A stretch of DNA of 64,000 bases. Origin: Sphingobium sp. TCM1. Lineage in GTDB: Bacteria > Pseudomonadota > Alphaproteobacteria > Sphingomonadales > Sphingomonadaceae. Where the stretch lies: contig NZ_LXVX01000011.1 of assembly GCF_001650725.1 (NCBI RefSeq), forward strand, positions 62,001 to 126,000, read 5' to 3'. Under the pieces are notes generated by a model, which was given only the letters and a program-made list of their open reading frames with translations, did no database searches and had not been told where the DNA came from. The position numbers and the translations under genes are program-made. Of this stretch, positions 1 to 8,693 are shown in pieces; within the stretch, counting starts at the first letter, position 1; each line of letters starts with the position of its first letter.

Positions 1-2574
1 GTGGCGGCGCCGGTCCAGCCGCAGGAGACGGTGGCCGCGGGCGGCGCGGAGGTCGCGCCCGACATCATCGTCACCGGCTATGCCGCCAGCCTGTCCGGCG
101 CGCTGGCCGAAAAGCGCAAGGCCACCAATGTGGTCGATGTGGTCAAGGCCGAGGATATCGGCAAATTCCCCGCCCAGAACATCGCCGAAGCGCTGCAGCG
201 CGTGCCGGGCGTGTCGATCGTGCGCGATCGCGGCGAGGGCGTGTTCGTCCGTATCCGCGGTTTGGGCGCCAATTTCCAGGTCGTCACCCTCAATGGTCGG
301 TCGGCCGCGGTGAACGAGAATGTGCGCGACAGCGGCCAGAGCGGGCGCCAGTTCCGCTTCGACACGCTGCCGTCCGAACTCATGTCGGCGGTGGAAGTCA
401 TCAAGAGCCCGCGCGCGGACCTGGCCGAAGGCGGGATCGGCGGCATCGTCAACCTGCAGACCTTCCGCCCGATCGACCTCAAGAAGCCGGTGCTGGCGCT
501 GTCCGCCACCGCCAGTTCGCCGCGCCTGGCTGACACGGTCGATCCGCGCCTGTCGGGCATGGCCAGCTGGGTCAATGGCGAGGGCACGTTCGGCGCGCTG
601 ATCGCGGCGGTCTATGACGAGCGCACCACGCGGCAGGACCGCGTCACCGGCGTCGGCTGGGCTGACGGGCGGATCGACGCCGATGGCGACGGCACGCTGG
701 ACAGCGACACCATATTGGTGCCGACCAGCACGCGCCCGACGCTGGAACGCGAAAAACGCGATCGCATCGGCCTCAACGGCGCGATCCAGTGGAAGCCCGA
801 CGACCGGTTCGAGCTGAACGTCGATGGCCTGTGGAGCCGGCTCAACATCGATTATGACGAACTGACCTATTCGACCGATTTTTCCGCGACCACGCCGGGG
901 GCGATCGTGCCGGGCACGGCGGTGATCGAAAATGGCGTGCTGACCGCCGCGACCGTGACCACATCGACCCAGATCGGCCGCGAGACGTCGCGGCTCGAAT
1001 ATGAGAATTGGCTGATCGGCGCGAACGCAAAATGGTCGGCCAATGGCTGGACGCTGGCCGCCGATGCGAGCCTGGGCCGGGCCTATTCCAACACACCCAC
1101 GCCCATCTATCGCACCCGCCTGCTCGGCAGCGTCGGCCAGGTCGCCTTCGACTATGGCAAGGTGGGCGAAAGGTTGCCGAACCTGGAGTTCCTGACGGCC
1201 GACCTGACGGAATCGACCACGTTGCCGGGGCGCCGGATCGAATATCGCGTCAATGACTCGCTCGATCGCCAGCGCGCGGCGACCTTCGACGTGACGCGCG
1301 AACTGAGCGGCGTGGTGCAGGCGCTGCGCTTCGGCGCCAAATATGAAAAGCGCGACCGCACCTATAACCGCCGCGACATCAATTTCACCAGCGGCATCGC
1401 CGGCCAGCGCTTCGACGACAGCTATTTCGAAGCTTTCCCGGTCGATGATTTCCTCAGTGGCGTGGGCGGCAGCCTGCCGACCATCTGGGTCATGCCCGAC
1501 CCCGACCGTTTCCTGGACGCGGCAACCGGCAAGCAGGCGCTGCTCGATGCGCCGCTGACCCGTGGCGACCGGCGCAACAGCTATGCCATCGAGGAACGGA
1601 TCATCGGCGGCTATGGCATGGCGGAATTCAGCTTCCCCCTGGGCGGCGTGACCATCCGGGGCGATACTGGCCTGCGTTATGCCCATACCCGCCAGACATC
1701 GTCGGGCTATGCCGATAATGGCAGCGCGGCGCTGCCGGTCAGCTATGAGCGCAATTATGGCAATCTGCTGCCCTCGCTCAACCTGGTCGCCGAATTCACG
1801 TCGGACCTGCAGATGCATCTGGCTGCGTCCAAGGTCATCACCCGGCCGTCGCTGGCCGACCTTGCGCCGCGCCTGACGATCAATTCCAACCCGACGGTGC
1901 TGACGGCGGTAGGCGGCAATCCCGAGCTGCGGCCGTTCGAGGCTTGGCAATATGACGGCACGGTCGAATGGTATTTCGCGCCGGGCAGCGCGCTGATCGG
2001 TGGCGCCTTCTACAAGGATATCACGACCTTCGTCTTCCAGCAGACCCGCAATTTCGACCTGGACGGGCAGGTCTATCGCCTGACCGCGCCGCAAAATGGC
2101 GGCAATGCCTATGTCGCGGGGATCGAGATCGCCTATCAGCAGCTGTTCAAGATGCTGCCGGCGCCGTTCGACGGCCTCGGCTTCCAGGCCAATTATACCC
2201 ATACCAAGAGCAAGGGCACCTATGCCCTGTCCGACGGCACCACCTTCCGCGACGACCTGACCGATGTGGCTGGCGACAGCTTCAACCTGACCGCCTTCTA
2301 CGAGAAGGGGCCCGTCGGCGCGAGGGCCAGCTATAGCTGGCGCGGCAAGGTGCTGCGCGATGTCGGCGGCGCTGGGCTGGCGGCGAATAATGACGCGGCG
2401 TTCGGCAGCCTGGACTTCGACATTTCCTACAAGGTCACGCCCAATGTCACATTGGTGGTGCAGGGCATCAACGTGGCCGGCGGCGTCCAGTGGCAATATG
2501 TCCGGGACGATCGCTTCGCGGGCTACACCGATTATGGCACCACGCTGATGGCCGGCGTGCGGGCCCGTTTCTGA
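1..2574 (+). CDS. TonB-dependent receptor (5' end probably outside window)
   Basis: Outer-membrane TonB-dependent receptor. The visible part runs 857 codons to TGA at 2572-2574. The frame is open from base 1 and no signal peptide is present, so the true start probably lies upstream. A TonB-box-like DIIVTGY is near residue 21, followed by a plug domain with VVKAEDIGKFP, NIAEALQRVPGVSI, the RIRGLG motif and VEVIKSPRADLAEGGIGG. A beta-barrel of about 650 residues follows and ends in Phe (VRARF), as expected for BAM recognition. The EDIGKFP plug type is that of the large TBDT group common in Caulobacter and sphingomonads, often linked to sugars or plant compounds. The substrate cannot be read from sequence. 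An alkaline phosphatase begins 14 bases downstream, so the two are probably cotranscribed. Confidence 0.93.
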   Translation: MAAPVQPQETVAAGGAEVAPDIIVTGYAASLSGALAEKRKATNVVDVVKAEDIGKFPAQNIAEALQRVPGVSIVRDRGEGVFVRIRGLGANFQVVTLNGRSAAVNENVRDSGQSGRQFRFDTLPSELMSAVEVIKSPRADLAEGGIGGIVNLQTFRPIDLKKPVLALSATASSPRLADTVDPRLSGMASWVNGEGTFGALIAAVYDERTTRQDRVTGVGWADGRIDADGDGTLDSDTILVPTSTRPTLEREKRDRIGLNGAIQWKPDDRFELNVDGLWSRLNIDYDELTYSTDFSATTPGAIVPGTAVIENGVLTAATVTTSTQIGRETSRLEYENWLIGANAKWSANGWTLAADASLGRAYSNTPTPIYRTRLLGSVGQVAFDYGKVGERLPNLEFLTADLTESTTLPGRRIEYRVNDSLDRQRAATFDVTRELSGVVQALRFGAKYEKRDRTYNRRDINFTSGIAGQRFDDSYFEAFPVDDFLSGVGGSLPTIWVMPDPDRFLDAATGKQALLDAPLTRGDRRNSYAIEERIIGGYGMAEFSFPLGGVTIRGDTGLRYAHTRQTSSGYADNGSAALPVSYERNYGNLLPSLNLVAEFTSDLQMHLAASKVITRPSLADLAPRLTINSNPTVLTAVGGNPELRPFEAWQYDGTVEWYFAPGSALIGGAFYKDITTFVFQQTRNFDLDGQVYRLTAPQNGGNAYVAGIEIAYQQLFKMLPAPFDGLGFQANYTHTKSKGTYALSDGTTFRDDLTDVAGDSFNLTAFYEKGPVGARASYSWRGKVLRDVGGAGLAANNDAAFGSLDFDISYKVTPNVTLVVQGINVAGGVQWQYVRDDRFAGYTDYGTTLMAGVRARF

Positions 2575-2588
2575 ACGGAAGGACGGCA

Positions 2589-3725
2589 ATGACGATGCGA
2601 TCGATCGGGATCATGCTGGCGGCGGGCACAATGCTCGCCGCCGCTCCGGCGCAGGCCCAGGACAAGGCAAAGGACGGGGTCGCGCCACAGCGGGCGCGCA
2701 ACATCATCCTGTTCCTGGGCGACGCTGGCGGCGTACCGACGCTCAATGCCGCGGGAATCATGGCCCATGACCGCCCGCAATCGCTGTTCATCCACTCCAT
2801 GCCCCATGTCGGCCTGTCCGACACATCGGCGCTCGACAATTGGGTGACGGATTCGGCGGCCGGAATGACGGCGATCATGACCGGTCACAAGACCAATAGC
2901 GGCATGGTGTCGGCGCTGCCGGGGGCGGATGGAGCGATCACGCCGGTCAAGAGCTTCCTCGAATATGCCGAGCAGCGCGGTCTTTCCACCGGCGTCGTCA
3001 CCAATATGCCGATCTGGGACGCCACCCCTGCCGCCTGCTTTGCCCATGTCGCCAGTCGCAAGGACAAGGACCAGATCTTCCGCCAGATGTTGGCGCCCCG
3101 CTTCGGCAACGGCGTCGACATATTGATTGGCAAGGGGCACGCAGATGCGGTCGCGTCCTTCGCCAAAGATGGCACCACGCCGCAACAGGCCTTCGCCGAA
3201 GCCGGCTACCGCTTTGGCAATGATACGGTGCTGGTAAAGGAAGCCGGCCGGGCGGCGGTGCTGCGCGACGTAGAGTATGCCCCGATCCCGGCGGTCGAGG
3301 CGACAATCGGCGAGTTGGCGCGCAATCCCAAGGGCTATTTCCTGATGGTCGAATGGGACATGCACACCGACAAGCCGGAAAACGGCCTGAAGCATGTGCT
3401 CGAGATGGACGATATGATCCGCCGGGTGAGCGCGATCGCTGGCGAGGATACGCTGATCCTGTTCACCGCCGATCATAGTTTTGGCCTGCGTATGAACAGC
3501 GGCAAGCGCAACGCGCCGATGGGCCAGCAATATGCGGCCGCCGCCGCCAAGCCGGACGCAACGGTCGCAAGCAATGCGATTATCGGCGTGGAGGACAATC
3601 ACACCGGTGAGGAGGTGATCGCCGCCGCCGCCGGGCCGCGCGCCGATCAGGTCCATGGCTTCTTCCCCAACACCCGCCTGTTCGACGTCATGCTGACGGC
3701 GATGGGCTGGAACAAGGAAGATTGA
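2589..3725 (+). CDS. Exported alkaline phosphatase family protein
   Basis: Predicted 378-aa periplasmic phosphomonoesterase of the PhoA superfamily. The start is ATG 2589, with GGAAGGA about 6 bases upstream and a clear signal peptide ending near APAQAQ. Family motifs are GDAGG near residue 45 (metal Asp), VTDSAAGMTAIMTG near residue 87 (nucleophile loop), TADHS (metal Asp-His) and HTGEEV (metal His). The central metal segment reads VEWDMHTDK. Family members usually have Glu, then Asp five residues and His nine residues later; here the spacing and the His differ, so this is a divergent subfamily. It follows the receptor by 14 bases, suggesting the receptor imports or senses a phosphorylated compound or its product. 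Family confidence is high; substrate is unknown. Confidence 0.88.
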   Translation: MTMRSIGIMLAAGTMLAAAPAQAQDKAKDGVAPQRARNIILFLGDAGGVPTLNAAGIMAHDRPQSLFIHSMPHVGLSDTSALDNWVTDSAAGMTAIMTGHKTNSGMVSALPGADGAITPVKSFLEYAEQRGLSTGVVTNMPIWDATPAACFAHVASRKDKDQIFRQMLAPRFGNGVDILIGKGHADAVASFAKDGTTPQQAFAEAGYRFGNDTVLVKEAGRAAVLRDVEYAPIPAVEATIGELARNPKGYFLMVEWDMHTDKPENGLKHVLEMDDMIRRVSAIAGEDTLILFTADHSFGLRMNSGKRNAPMGQQYAAAAAKPDATVASNAIIGVEDNHTGEEVIAAAAGPRADQVHGFFPNTRLFDVMLTAMGWNKED

Positions 3726-4064
3726 TCCTAGACGGCATGATCATCCAATGGGGCCACGCGCTTCCCTGCACGATTTTTCAAGGGGGCTGATGTCCCAAAC
3801 CAATGCCGGTGCCAAGGGCAGGTCAGTCGGTAAAACGGACGGCCTGCGCTTGACGATCGACAATAGGGGGATTCGCACCGCGAGCGAAACCGGGCGTCAT
3901 ATGGAGTAGATCGCGAACGTTGGCAAAGCGGCGAGGCGACCGGCGGGTTTTGATCAGGGCCGGCCATCCTTCCGCTGCCTTGGCCGCGGGCATCCTGTCA
4001 CCACACCGACCGTATCCGCCACGCACGGTGTCCCGTTGGTCGAACGGCTCGCCGCCGTTGGACG
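3726..4064. other. 339-bp intergenic region between convergent genes
   Basis: Gap between the phosphatase (+) and the flavoprotein (-). It holds no recognisable long gene or strong T-tailed terminator. The only coding-like element is the 39-codon ORF at 3790-3909, listed separately. Confidence 0.6.
3790..3909 (+). CDS. Possible small ORF, 39 aa, unknown
   Basis: ATG 3790 is preceded by an AAGGGGG Shine-Dalgarno-like run 3 bases upstream and reads 39 codons to TAG 3907-3909. The product is hydrophilic and basic (starts MSQTNAGAKGRS, ends TGRHME) with no membrane segment. I recognise no family. It could be a real small protein, a remnant of a larger gene, or chance. Confidence 0.25.
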   Translation: MSQTNAGAKGRSVGKTDGLRLTIDNRGIRTASETGRHME

Positions 4065-5462
4065 TCAACCCATGACCTGCGCGGCGGCGACGCGACCGGC
4101 GATCTTGCCCAGCGTCGTCGCGGTCAGAAGCCCGTTGCCCGCGATATAGCCCGCCGCGTCCGACCCTGACACGCCCCGTGCCGCGCCGCCCCCGGCGAAC
4201 AGGTTGGGGAAGGGCGTCCCGTCGGCGCGCAGGACGCGCGCGTCCCGGTCGACCTCCAGCCCGCCCTGCGTGTGGTAGAGCGCGCCCGTGACTTTGACGG
4301 CATAGAAGGGGGCGGCGAGCATAGGCCGGTCGGTCAGGAACTGGCGGCCGAAGCGGTCGGGGTGTCCTGTGGCGCGGGATGCTTCGGCTTCGCCGAAGCT
4401 GGCGGCGAGCGCGCCCACGGGCAGCCGGCATGCGGTCGCCAGTTGCGCAATGTCCTGCCCCATGAGGATGGCGCCAGCGGCGATCGCTTGCTGGAAATCC
4501 TCGAACTGGGTCATCACGTCGTAACAGCGCTGGTCGAACACGGTCCAGGCGACGTGATCGGGCTGGGCGATGATCTTGACCGCCTGTTCGGAATAGCCCT
4601 TCGATTCGTCGGAGAAGCGTTCGCCGCGCACATTGACCTGAAAGCCGCCTTCAAGGATCGCGGGCCAGTTGATCGTAACCGCATGGCCGACCGCCAGCCC
4701 GCCATGGCCCTGATAGGCGGCGACGTCGCCGATCGCGGCGCCCAGGTCCAGTCCCCAGAGGATGGCGTCGCCCTTGTTGCCCGGATGGCCGTTGAAGACC
4801 GCGCCGTCGAGTTCGGGAATGTAGCGCGCCACCATGTCGACGTTGCCGGCAAAACCGCAGCAGGCCAGAATGAGAGCGCGGCAACCGATCGCCTCCATGC
4901 TGCCATCGGGTCGTTCGATGCCGACGCCGGTCATGACCTCTCCATCGGTGTAGAGCGTCGTGACGACCGCGTCGGTCAGGATATCCGCGCCGGCCGCGAC
5001 CGCGCTTTCCTCCAGCTTCGCCATCAGTTCGGCGCCCGACCGGTGCGGCATTCCATACATGCGCCGGACGCTGTGGCCCGGATAGGTGAAGCCGTCCACC
5101 AGCGTCAGGGGCAGGCCGTGACCGTCCTTCAGCCATGCCACCGTCTCCGCCGACTGCGCGGCCAGATGGTCGACGATCACCGGGTCGGCCCGTCCCCTGG
5201 CCTTGGCCTGGATGTCCGCCGCGAAGAGGGCGGGGCTGTCCTCTATGCCTTGCGCCGCCTGTTCGGGCGTGCCGGCGGCGGGGATGAGGCCCGTGGACAT
5301 GGAAGTCGTGCCCCATGGCTTGGGATCGCGCTCGACCACCAGCACCTCCGCGCCGCCATCCCGCGCCGATAGCGCGGCGCTGAGGCCGCAGCCGCCACCG
5401 CCTACGATGAGGACGGGCATGATGAAATCGAAATCGTCGGCGCGACGCTGTTGGATCGGCAT
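4065..5462 (-). CDS. FAD-dependent oxidoreductase (fumarate reductase / ketosteroid dehydrogenase superfamily)
   Basis: 465-aa flavoprotein of the FAD_binding_2 superfamily. The Rossmann FAD motif LIVGGGGCGLSAALSA is near residue 17, with VVERDPKPWGTTSMSTG after it. The C-terminal FAD site reads GGGAARGVSGSDAAGY, then NGLLTATTLGKIAGR. These fit soluble relatives of fumarate reductase flavoproteins, 3-ketosteroid dehydrogenases and tricarballylate dehydrogenase, which add or remove hydrogens across a C-C bond next to a carbonyl or carboxylate. ATG 5462 was chosen because it leaves a short leader before the FAD motif; an internal ATG at 5420 lies directly in front of it. It is divergent from an M24 hydrolase, with a 172-bp promoter region holding a weak operator-like repeat. 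Its substrate is unknown; reduction of an unsaturated diacid would suit the neighbouring island. Confidence 0.85.
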   Translation of the reverse strand: MPIQQRRADDFDFIMPVLIVGGGGCGLSAALSARDGGAEVLVVERDPKPWGTTSMSTGLIPAAGTPEQAAQGIEDSPALFAADIQAKARGRADPVIVDHLAAQSAETVAWLKDGHGLPLTLVDGFTYPGHSVRRMYGMPHRSGAELMAKLEESAVAAGADILTDAVVTTLYTDGEVMTGVGIERPDGSMEAIGCRALILACCGFAGNVDMVARYIPELDGAVFNGHPGNKGDAILWGLDLGAAIGDVAAYQGHGGLAVGHAVTINWPAILEGGFQVNVRGERFSDESKGYSEQAVKIIAQPDHVAWTVFDQRCYDVMTQFEDFQQAIAAGAILMGQDIAQLATACRLPVGALAASFGEAEASRATGHPDRFGRQFLTDRPMLAAPFYAVKVTGALYHTQGGLEVDRDARVLRADGTPFPNLFAGGGAARGVSGSDAAGYIAGNGLLTATTLGKIAGRVAAAQVMG

Positions 5463-5536
5463 GTCTGTTATCCGCTGGAAAAATGGATGGCGCAGGCCTA
5501 GCCGAACGCGGAGCGGCTTGCAGGCGGGCCGGCCAG

Positions 5537-5556
5537 TTTGATCGCCCTGCGAATAG
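5537..5556. promoter_or_regulatory. Weak variant of the island operator motif
   Basis: Sequence TTTGATCGCCCTGCGAATAG resembles the right arm and spacing of the stronger repeats at 10460, 12941, 16495 and 19842, and is nearly matched by ATGATCGCACTGCGGATAA at 21334. It lies in the divergent promoter region of the flavoprotein and M24 genes. The left arm is poor, so this is tentative. Confidence 0.3.
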
Positions 5557-5634
5557 CGCGAAAGGGATGAAGGACCGTGGCCGGCTTTGCGATAGTAAGG
5601 AGGCAAGGCTTCGGGTCAGGACAAGGGACGAGAT

Positions 5635-6942
5635 ATGCTGCTGAACAGGGCGCGCGCGATCGAGGTGATGGAACGGCACGGGCTGGACGGCCTGGTCGCG
5701 GCCTTCCCGGAGAATATCTATTATCTGAGCGATTATTGGGGACCTATGTTCCTCATGTCGCGCAACTACACGCTCTACGCGTTCCTGCCGCGCGATCCCG
5801 AACTGCCCGCCGCGCTCATCATGCCGGGAACGGGCGTCTATCATCTGGAGCATGTGCCGACATGGATGCCCAACGTGTCGACCTACATCACCCGGATCAA
5901 GCCCGGCCAGCCCATCCCGCCGCGCGATTTCGAGTTCACCACCGAGGAAATAGACGAGGGTGACCGCGTCGTTACGCCACAGAGCGCGCAGGGTCAGCGG
6001 CTTACCCCTTATCCGATCCGCGAGGGTGTGGAGATGGCGCCGCGCGATCAGCAATTGCTTGCCCGCTATGCGATGCACAGCAGCAACCCCGAAATCACCG
6101 CCACACGCGCGCTGAAGGCCGCGATCGAGGCGGCGGGGCTGGGCAAGGGGCGCATCGGGTTCGACGATCCGCGCGTGCTGGGCTGGCTCAATGCCGTGGG
6201 CCTGCCGGATCTGGGCGGGGTGGATGCGCTCAACATCTTCAAGGAAATCCGCATGGTGAAGAGCCCTGCGGAAATCGATTTGCTGCGCACCGCAGGGCAG
6301 ATGAGCGAAAATGCGATCAACGCAGTGATCGCCGCGATCGAGCCGGGGATGCCGCTGGACGATATCGGCCGCATTCACGCCCGCGCCATGATCGAGCAGG
6401 GCGGCAAGTCGGAATGGATCATCGCCAATGTGCGCGGTCTTGCCACCGGCGTGGTCGAGGCGGGCGAACTGATGAAGCTCGATTCCGTCGGCAGCTACAA
6501 GGAATATCGCGGCGATGTCGGCCGCACGGTGATCTGCGGCGAACCGACCAGGGAAATGCTGGACCGCAATGTCGCCGTGACGCGCGCGCTCCAGATCGCC
6601 TATGAGAATATCCGGCCGGGCAAGACGTTCAAGGAGATCGTCGACCTGACTCTGAAGGCGGTGCATGATGAAGGCTTCCCCGGCTTCGTGATTGCCGGGC
6701 CCCACTCGGTCGGCCTGGAGCATACCGATCATCCTGTGTCGGTGGGCGACCAGATGCCCGGCCATCATGAGTTGCGCTTCCTGGAGAATATGGTCTTCAC
6801 GCTGGACATGCCGTACCATGAGTTCGGATGGGGCACGTCCCATGTCGAGGACATGATGCTGGTCACGAAGGACGGGTGCGAGGCGCTGACGTCGATGGAT
6901 ACATCGCTTCGGGTCAAGCCCATCCGGGCGACGGCGGCGTAA
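5635..6942 (+). CDS. M24 family metallohydrolase (creatinase/prolidase-like)
   Basis: 435-aa protein with an N-terminal creatinase/prolidase domain (residues about 1-150) and a C-terminal pita-bread M24 domain. ATG 5635 has AAGGGA 6 bases upstream. The metal-ligand pattern is largely present: Asp near 283 and Asp near 294 with ten residues between (DSVGSYKEYRGD), His in PHSVGLEH near 357, and Glu in HVEDMMLVT near 405. The other metal Glu, normally in FTIEPG, is Asp here (FTLDMP, near 392). M24 members include peptidases and enzymes cleaving non-peptide C-N bonds, such as creatinase and ectoine hydrolase. The surrounding genes for C-N hydrolysis make a small-molecule amidohydrolase likely. 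It is divergent from the flavoprotein. Confidence 0.85.
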   Translation: MLLNRARAIEVMERHGLDGLVAAFPENIYYLSDYWGPMFLMSRNYTLYAFLPRDPELPAALIMPGTGVYHLEHVPTWMPNVSTYITRIKPGQPIPPRDFEFTTEEIDEGDRVVTPQSAQGQRLTPYPIREGVEMAPRDQQLLARYAMHSSNPEITATRALKAAIEAAGLGKGRIGFDDPRVLGWLNAVGLPDLGGVDALNIFKEIRMVKSPAEIDLLRTAGQMSENAINAVIAAIEPGMPLDDIGRIHARAMIEQGGKSEWIIANVRGLATGVVEAGELMKLDSVGSYKEYRGDVGRTVICGEPTREMLDRNVAVTRALQIAYENIRPGKTFKEIVDLTLKAVHDEGFPGFVIAGPHSVGLEHTDHPVSVGDQMPGHHELRFLENMVFTLDMPYHEFGWGTSHVEDMMLVTKDGCEALTSMDTSLRVKPIRATAA

Positions 6943-7156
6943 GGCGGATTGACGACCATGGCACAGCCTTGATGATAGGCGATTCGCCTGTGGGCAGGAC
7001 TGCGCCTGCGATCGGACGGGGCCGTAAAGTGACAAAGACGCCGCAAAAGACCGGCTGACATGTCACCTTATGTCGCCTTTGGCTGCGGCATAAGCGTGCA
7101 CGCGGGCAGCCGTCGGACGATACGCTGTCATCCGACAGTCTGGAGCAGATGAAATC
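6943..7156. other. Convergent intergenic region with inverted repeats
   Basis: This 214-bp gap lies between convergent genes. It holds AGGCGATTCGCCT (6977-6989), a perfect 10-bp palindrome TGACATGTCA (7056-7065), and GGCTGC/GCAGCC arms (7081-7086, 7106-7111) enclosing GCGTGCACGC (7094-7103). One or more may act as transcription ends, but none has a clear T tract. Confidence 0.4.
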
Positions 7157-7819
7157 CTACATTGGAAGGTTTTTTTGCGCTGCCGCGCGGCGGCCTATCA
7201 GGTCGATTGCCTCGGCCTCGCCGACGACTTCGGCAATCTTTGCTGCCATATCGAAGAGATTCTGTTCCTGGGGGCGGACGTCCCGGTCCCCGCACGCCTC
7301 GCGCACGACGAAGGGGGCAAAGCCGTGGCACAGCGCGTCGAGGGCGGTGGCGCGGACGCAGCCGGAGGTGGAAAAGCCGGTGATGAGCAGCGTGTCGAAT
7401 CCGGCGGCATGAAGGGTCGAGGCCAGCGGGGTGCCGAAGAAGGCCGATGGATATTGTTTGGAGAGGACGAGGTCGCCCGGCAGTGGCTGAAGCGCGGGCG
7501 GGAAGGCGCCCGCCGGCGATCCGCGCTCGAACGCTTTGAGGGCAGGCACCTTGCGGAAGAAAAGGCCGCCGTCGATGCCGCCCGGCTGATAGACGACATT
7601 GGTGAAGATGACCGGCACGCCCGCGGCGCGGGCCGCCGCGGCCAGGCGGACGTTGGACGCCAGCGCGTCCTCCACCCCGGCATAGAGCGGCGAGGTGGGG
7701 TCGAGATAGGCCATCACCACGTCCACGATCAGCAGTGCGGGACGCTGACCGAAGGCGAGCTTGCCGCCGAAGCCGGCGGTGGTGTAATCGGCGGCGAGAT
7801 CGGGCTGTTCAGGCGTCAT
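7157..7819 (-). CDS. Isochorismatase-family amidohydrolase (N-carbamoylsarcosine amidase / maleamate amidase type)
   Basis: 220-aa cysteine hydrolase of the isochorismatase fold. The catalytic triad is visible: Asp in LLIVDVVMAY, Lys in VLSKQYPSAFFGT and Cys in GFSTSGCVRATALDAL. The S-A/S-F-x-x-T segment and SGCVRAT are typical of N-carbamoylsarcosine amidase and maleamate (NicF-type) amidases, which remove ammonia from an acid amide. ATG 7819 was chosen over an in-frame TTG at 7831 because a GGAAAA element sits just upstream of the ATG. It is the last gene of a four-gene minus-strand unit and overlaps the upstream lyase gene by 11 bases. A second family member lies at 14809-15489. Expected role: deamidating a ring-opened half-amide. 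Confidence 0.87.
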   Translation of the reverse strand: MTPEQPDLAADYTTAGFGGKLAFGQRPALLIVDVVMAYLDPTSPLYAGVEDALASNVRLAAAARAAGVPVIFTNVVYQPGGIDGGLFFRKVPALKAFERGSPAGAFPPALQPLPGDLVLSKQYPSAFFGTPLASTLHAAGFDTLLITGFSTSGCVRATALDALCHGFAPFVVREACGDRDVRPQEQNLFDMAAKIAEVVGEAEAIDLIGRRAAAQKNLPM

Positions 7820-8693
7820 AGCGTTTTCCAAGGTCGATGAGGTCGGATGCGCCCAGCAGGGCGTTCATGTCGGAAAGCCGGGCGATGTCGGCCGACAGAC
7901 TGGCGGTGCCGCGCTCGCGCGCCAGCGTATCGAGCCAGCGCGGCCCCTGCGCGGCGAGGCCGTGCAGCAGCAGCAGGGGATGCAGCGCGATGGCGAAGCC
8001 CAGCTGTTCGAGCGCCGCGCCATTGTCCACCGGCGTCACTCCGCCTTCGACCAGATTATGGACCAGCGGCACGCGCCCGGCGAAACGGCCGGCGATCCCT
8101 GCCAGCTCTGAAAGGGTGCGGGGGCCTTCGATGAAGATGAGGTCTGCGCCCGCGTCCAGATAGGCTTCTGCGCGCTCGATTGCGGCATCATAGCCTTCGA
8201 CCGCCAGCGCATCGGTGCGGGCGATGACCAGCATGTCCTGCCGCGCGTCGAGTGCCGCCCTGATCCGACCGACCGACTCGGCGAGCGGCACGACGGTCTT
8301 GCCCGCCATATGGCCGCAGCGCTTGGGGAAGCCCTGATCCTCGATCTGCACCGCGCTGGCGCCCGCGCGTTCGAAGGCGCGCAGTGACCGTTGCAGGGTC
8401 AGCGCATTGCCAAAGCCGGTGTCCGCGTCGACGATCAGCGGGATCGCGATGCGATCGCGGATGACCGCGACCGCTTGCGCCACTTCGCTCGCCGTGACCA
8501 GCCCCATGTCCGGGCTGCCGTAGCGCCCCATCGACAGCGCCCCGCCCGACAGGAAGGCGATGGGAAAGCCGGCACGCTCGACGAGCAGCGCGGTAAGGCC
8601 GTCCCAGCAGCCGGGCACGCTATGCAATCGCCGCCCGTCGGGGCCTGCGTGCAACAGGCCCTTCAGTGCGGCGACATGCTCCCTATGGTTCAT
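7809..8693 (-). CDS. Isocitrate lyase / PEP mutase family C-C lyase
   Basis: 294-aa TIM-barrel enzyme of the ICL/PEP mutase superfamily. The metal and substrate motif DADTGFGN is near residue 88. The flexible catalytic loop KRCGHMAGK near 127 keeps the Cys found in true lyases. IEDQGFPK and VIARTDALAVEGYD are also standard. Such enzymes cleave 2-hydroxy di- or tricarboxylates (2-methylisocitrate, 2,3-dimethylmalate) or oxaloacetate. The length fits a single-domain 2-methylisocitrate or dimethylmalate lyase. It overlaps the downstream amidase by 11 bases and the upstream NodB-fold gene by 4 (ATGA), indicating translational coupling. No methylcitrate-cycle genes are nearby, so propionate metabolism is less likely than cleavage of an alkylated malate made by this island. 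Confidence 0.85.
   Translation of the reverse strand: MNHREHVAALKGLLHAGPDGRRLHSVPGCWDGLTALLVERAGFPIAFLSGGALSMGRYGSPDMGLVTASEVAQAVAVIRDRIAIPLIVDADTGFGNALTLQRSLRAFERAGASAVQIEDQGFPKRCGHMAGKTVVPLAESVGRIRAALDARQDMLVIARTDALAVEGYDAAIERAEAYLDAGADLIFIEGPRTLSELAGIAGRFAGRVPLVHNLVEGGVTPVDNGAALEQLGFAIALHPLLLLHGLAAQGPRWLDTLARERGTASLSADIARLSDMNALLGASDLIDLGKRYDA

Noticed and set aside
4651-7035. Very long open frame (about 790 codons) on the minus strand
   Set aside because: It runs antisense to the well-supported M24 gene and out of frame through the flavoprotein gene; the translation is Arg/His-rich without any family motif. It is a GC-rich coding shadow.
7820-7831. TTG start at 7831 for the isochorismatase-fold gene
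   Set aside because: The TTG lies inside the GGAA-containing ribosome site of the better ATG at 7819.
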